Assembly: GCA_035527835.1 (NCBI GenBank)
Contig: DATKZS010000161.1
Coordinates: 1 to 14,300, forward strand
From: DATKZS01 sp035527835 [NCBI: bacterium]
GTDB taxonomy: Bacteria; RBG-13-61-14
Length of the DNA: 14,300 nucleotides
Direction of reading: 5' to 3'
Numbering within the stretch: position 1 is the stretch's first letter; every line of letters begins with the position of its first letter. Below are positions 14,246 to 14,300 of the stretch, piece by piece. A program made the position numbers and the translations under genes. The notes beneath the pieces were generated by a model. That model was given only the letters and a program-made list of their open reading frames with translations, was not told the DNA's origin and did not search any database.

Positions 14246-14300
14246 GTGGGAGCGCCCTTCCGGGCGCGATCCGCGTATTTAGTGGCCCGTGATCGCGCCC
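14246..14300. repeat. REP-like palindromic element, partner copy cut by the window edge
   Basis: The sequence starts with GTGGGAGC (14246-14253), the GTRG-type head typical of REP elements mobilised by RAYT (Y1-type) transposases. A perfect hairpin follows: GCGCCC (14252-14257), loop TTCC, GGGCGC (14262-14267). GGGCGCGATC (14262-14271) is also the exact complement of GATCGCGCCC (14291-14300), which would be the start of an inverted second copy. The REP family link is established knowledge from other bacteria; its assignment here is by motif. Confidence 0.65.

Noticed and set aside
13281-14282. Plus-strand frame opposite the nucleoside hydrolase
   Set aside because: The minus strand carries the full set of nucleoside hydrolase motifs; the plus frame has none.

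Overview
This is a GC-rich bacterial window, most likely from an environmental Gram-negative organism. Support for that comes from a lipoprotein-type ankyrin protein, an apparent sigma-54 promoter, a very large multi-PAS hybrid kinase and an exported-looking nucleoside hydrolase. No rRNA, tRNA or diagnostic marker fixes the phylum. A PVC-type, Omnitrophota-like or deltaproteobacterial-like lineage is only a guess from gene style and from the abundance of intergenic repeats.

Layout. The left edge (1-298) holds a GGGGGGAAAC hairpin and two 14-base direct repeats that may be a mobile-element end. It is followed by a polytopic membrane protein (323-1903, +) and an ankyrin lipoprotein with an internal 188-residue-period duplication (2032-3186, +). 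Next comes a leftward block: hsp20 (6115-6549), an ABC-2 type exporter permease with two six-helix halves (4298-6019), and a DUF4412-like secreted protein (3318-4301) that overlaps the permease stop by 4 bases. A divergent gap separates hsp20 from an iron-dependent alcohol dehydrogenase (6817-7998, +). A two-gene signalling operon follows (8501-13199, +): a soluble five-PAS hybrid histidine kinase with two receiver domains, then a receiver-histidine kinase protein overlapping it by 20 bases. A textbook -24/-12 sigma-54 element (8439-8454) sits just upstream. A leftward nucleoside hydrolase (13299-14222) and a REP-like element close the window.

How the genes work together. The kinase pair forms a probable phosphorelay with no DNA-binding output in the window, transcribed by sigma-54 RNA polymerase. 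The permease and the DUF4412-like gene are translationally coupled. The permease has no ATPase gene beside it.

The most unusual property is in the spacers. Five of them, plus both window edges, contain long imperfect palindromes. Each is built from a different short word: AGTAGCC, AAGGAT, AAGCCTC, CGCCAAG, or GTGGGAGC plus GCGCCC. Four are preceded by the octamer GGATGAAC. The two CGCCAAG palindromes bracket the kinase operon, and one of them is flanked by near-identical 21-base direct repeats. One palindrome lies inside the 5' end of the DUF4412-like reading frame, and the REP-like one lies immediately upstream of the nucleoside hydrolase start.
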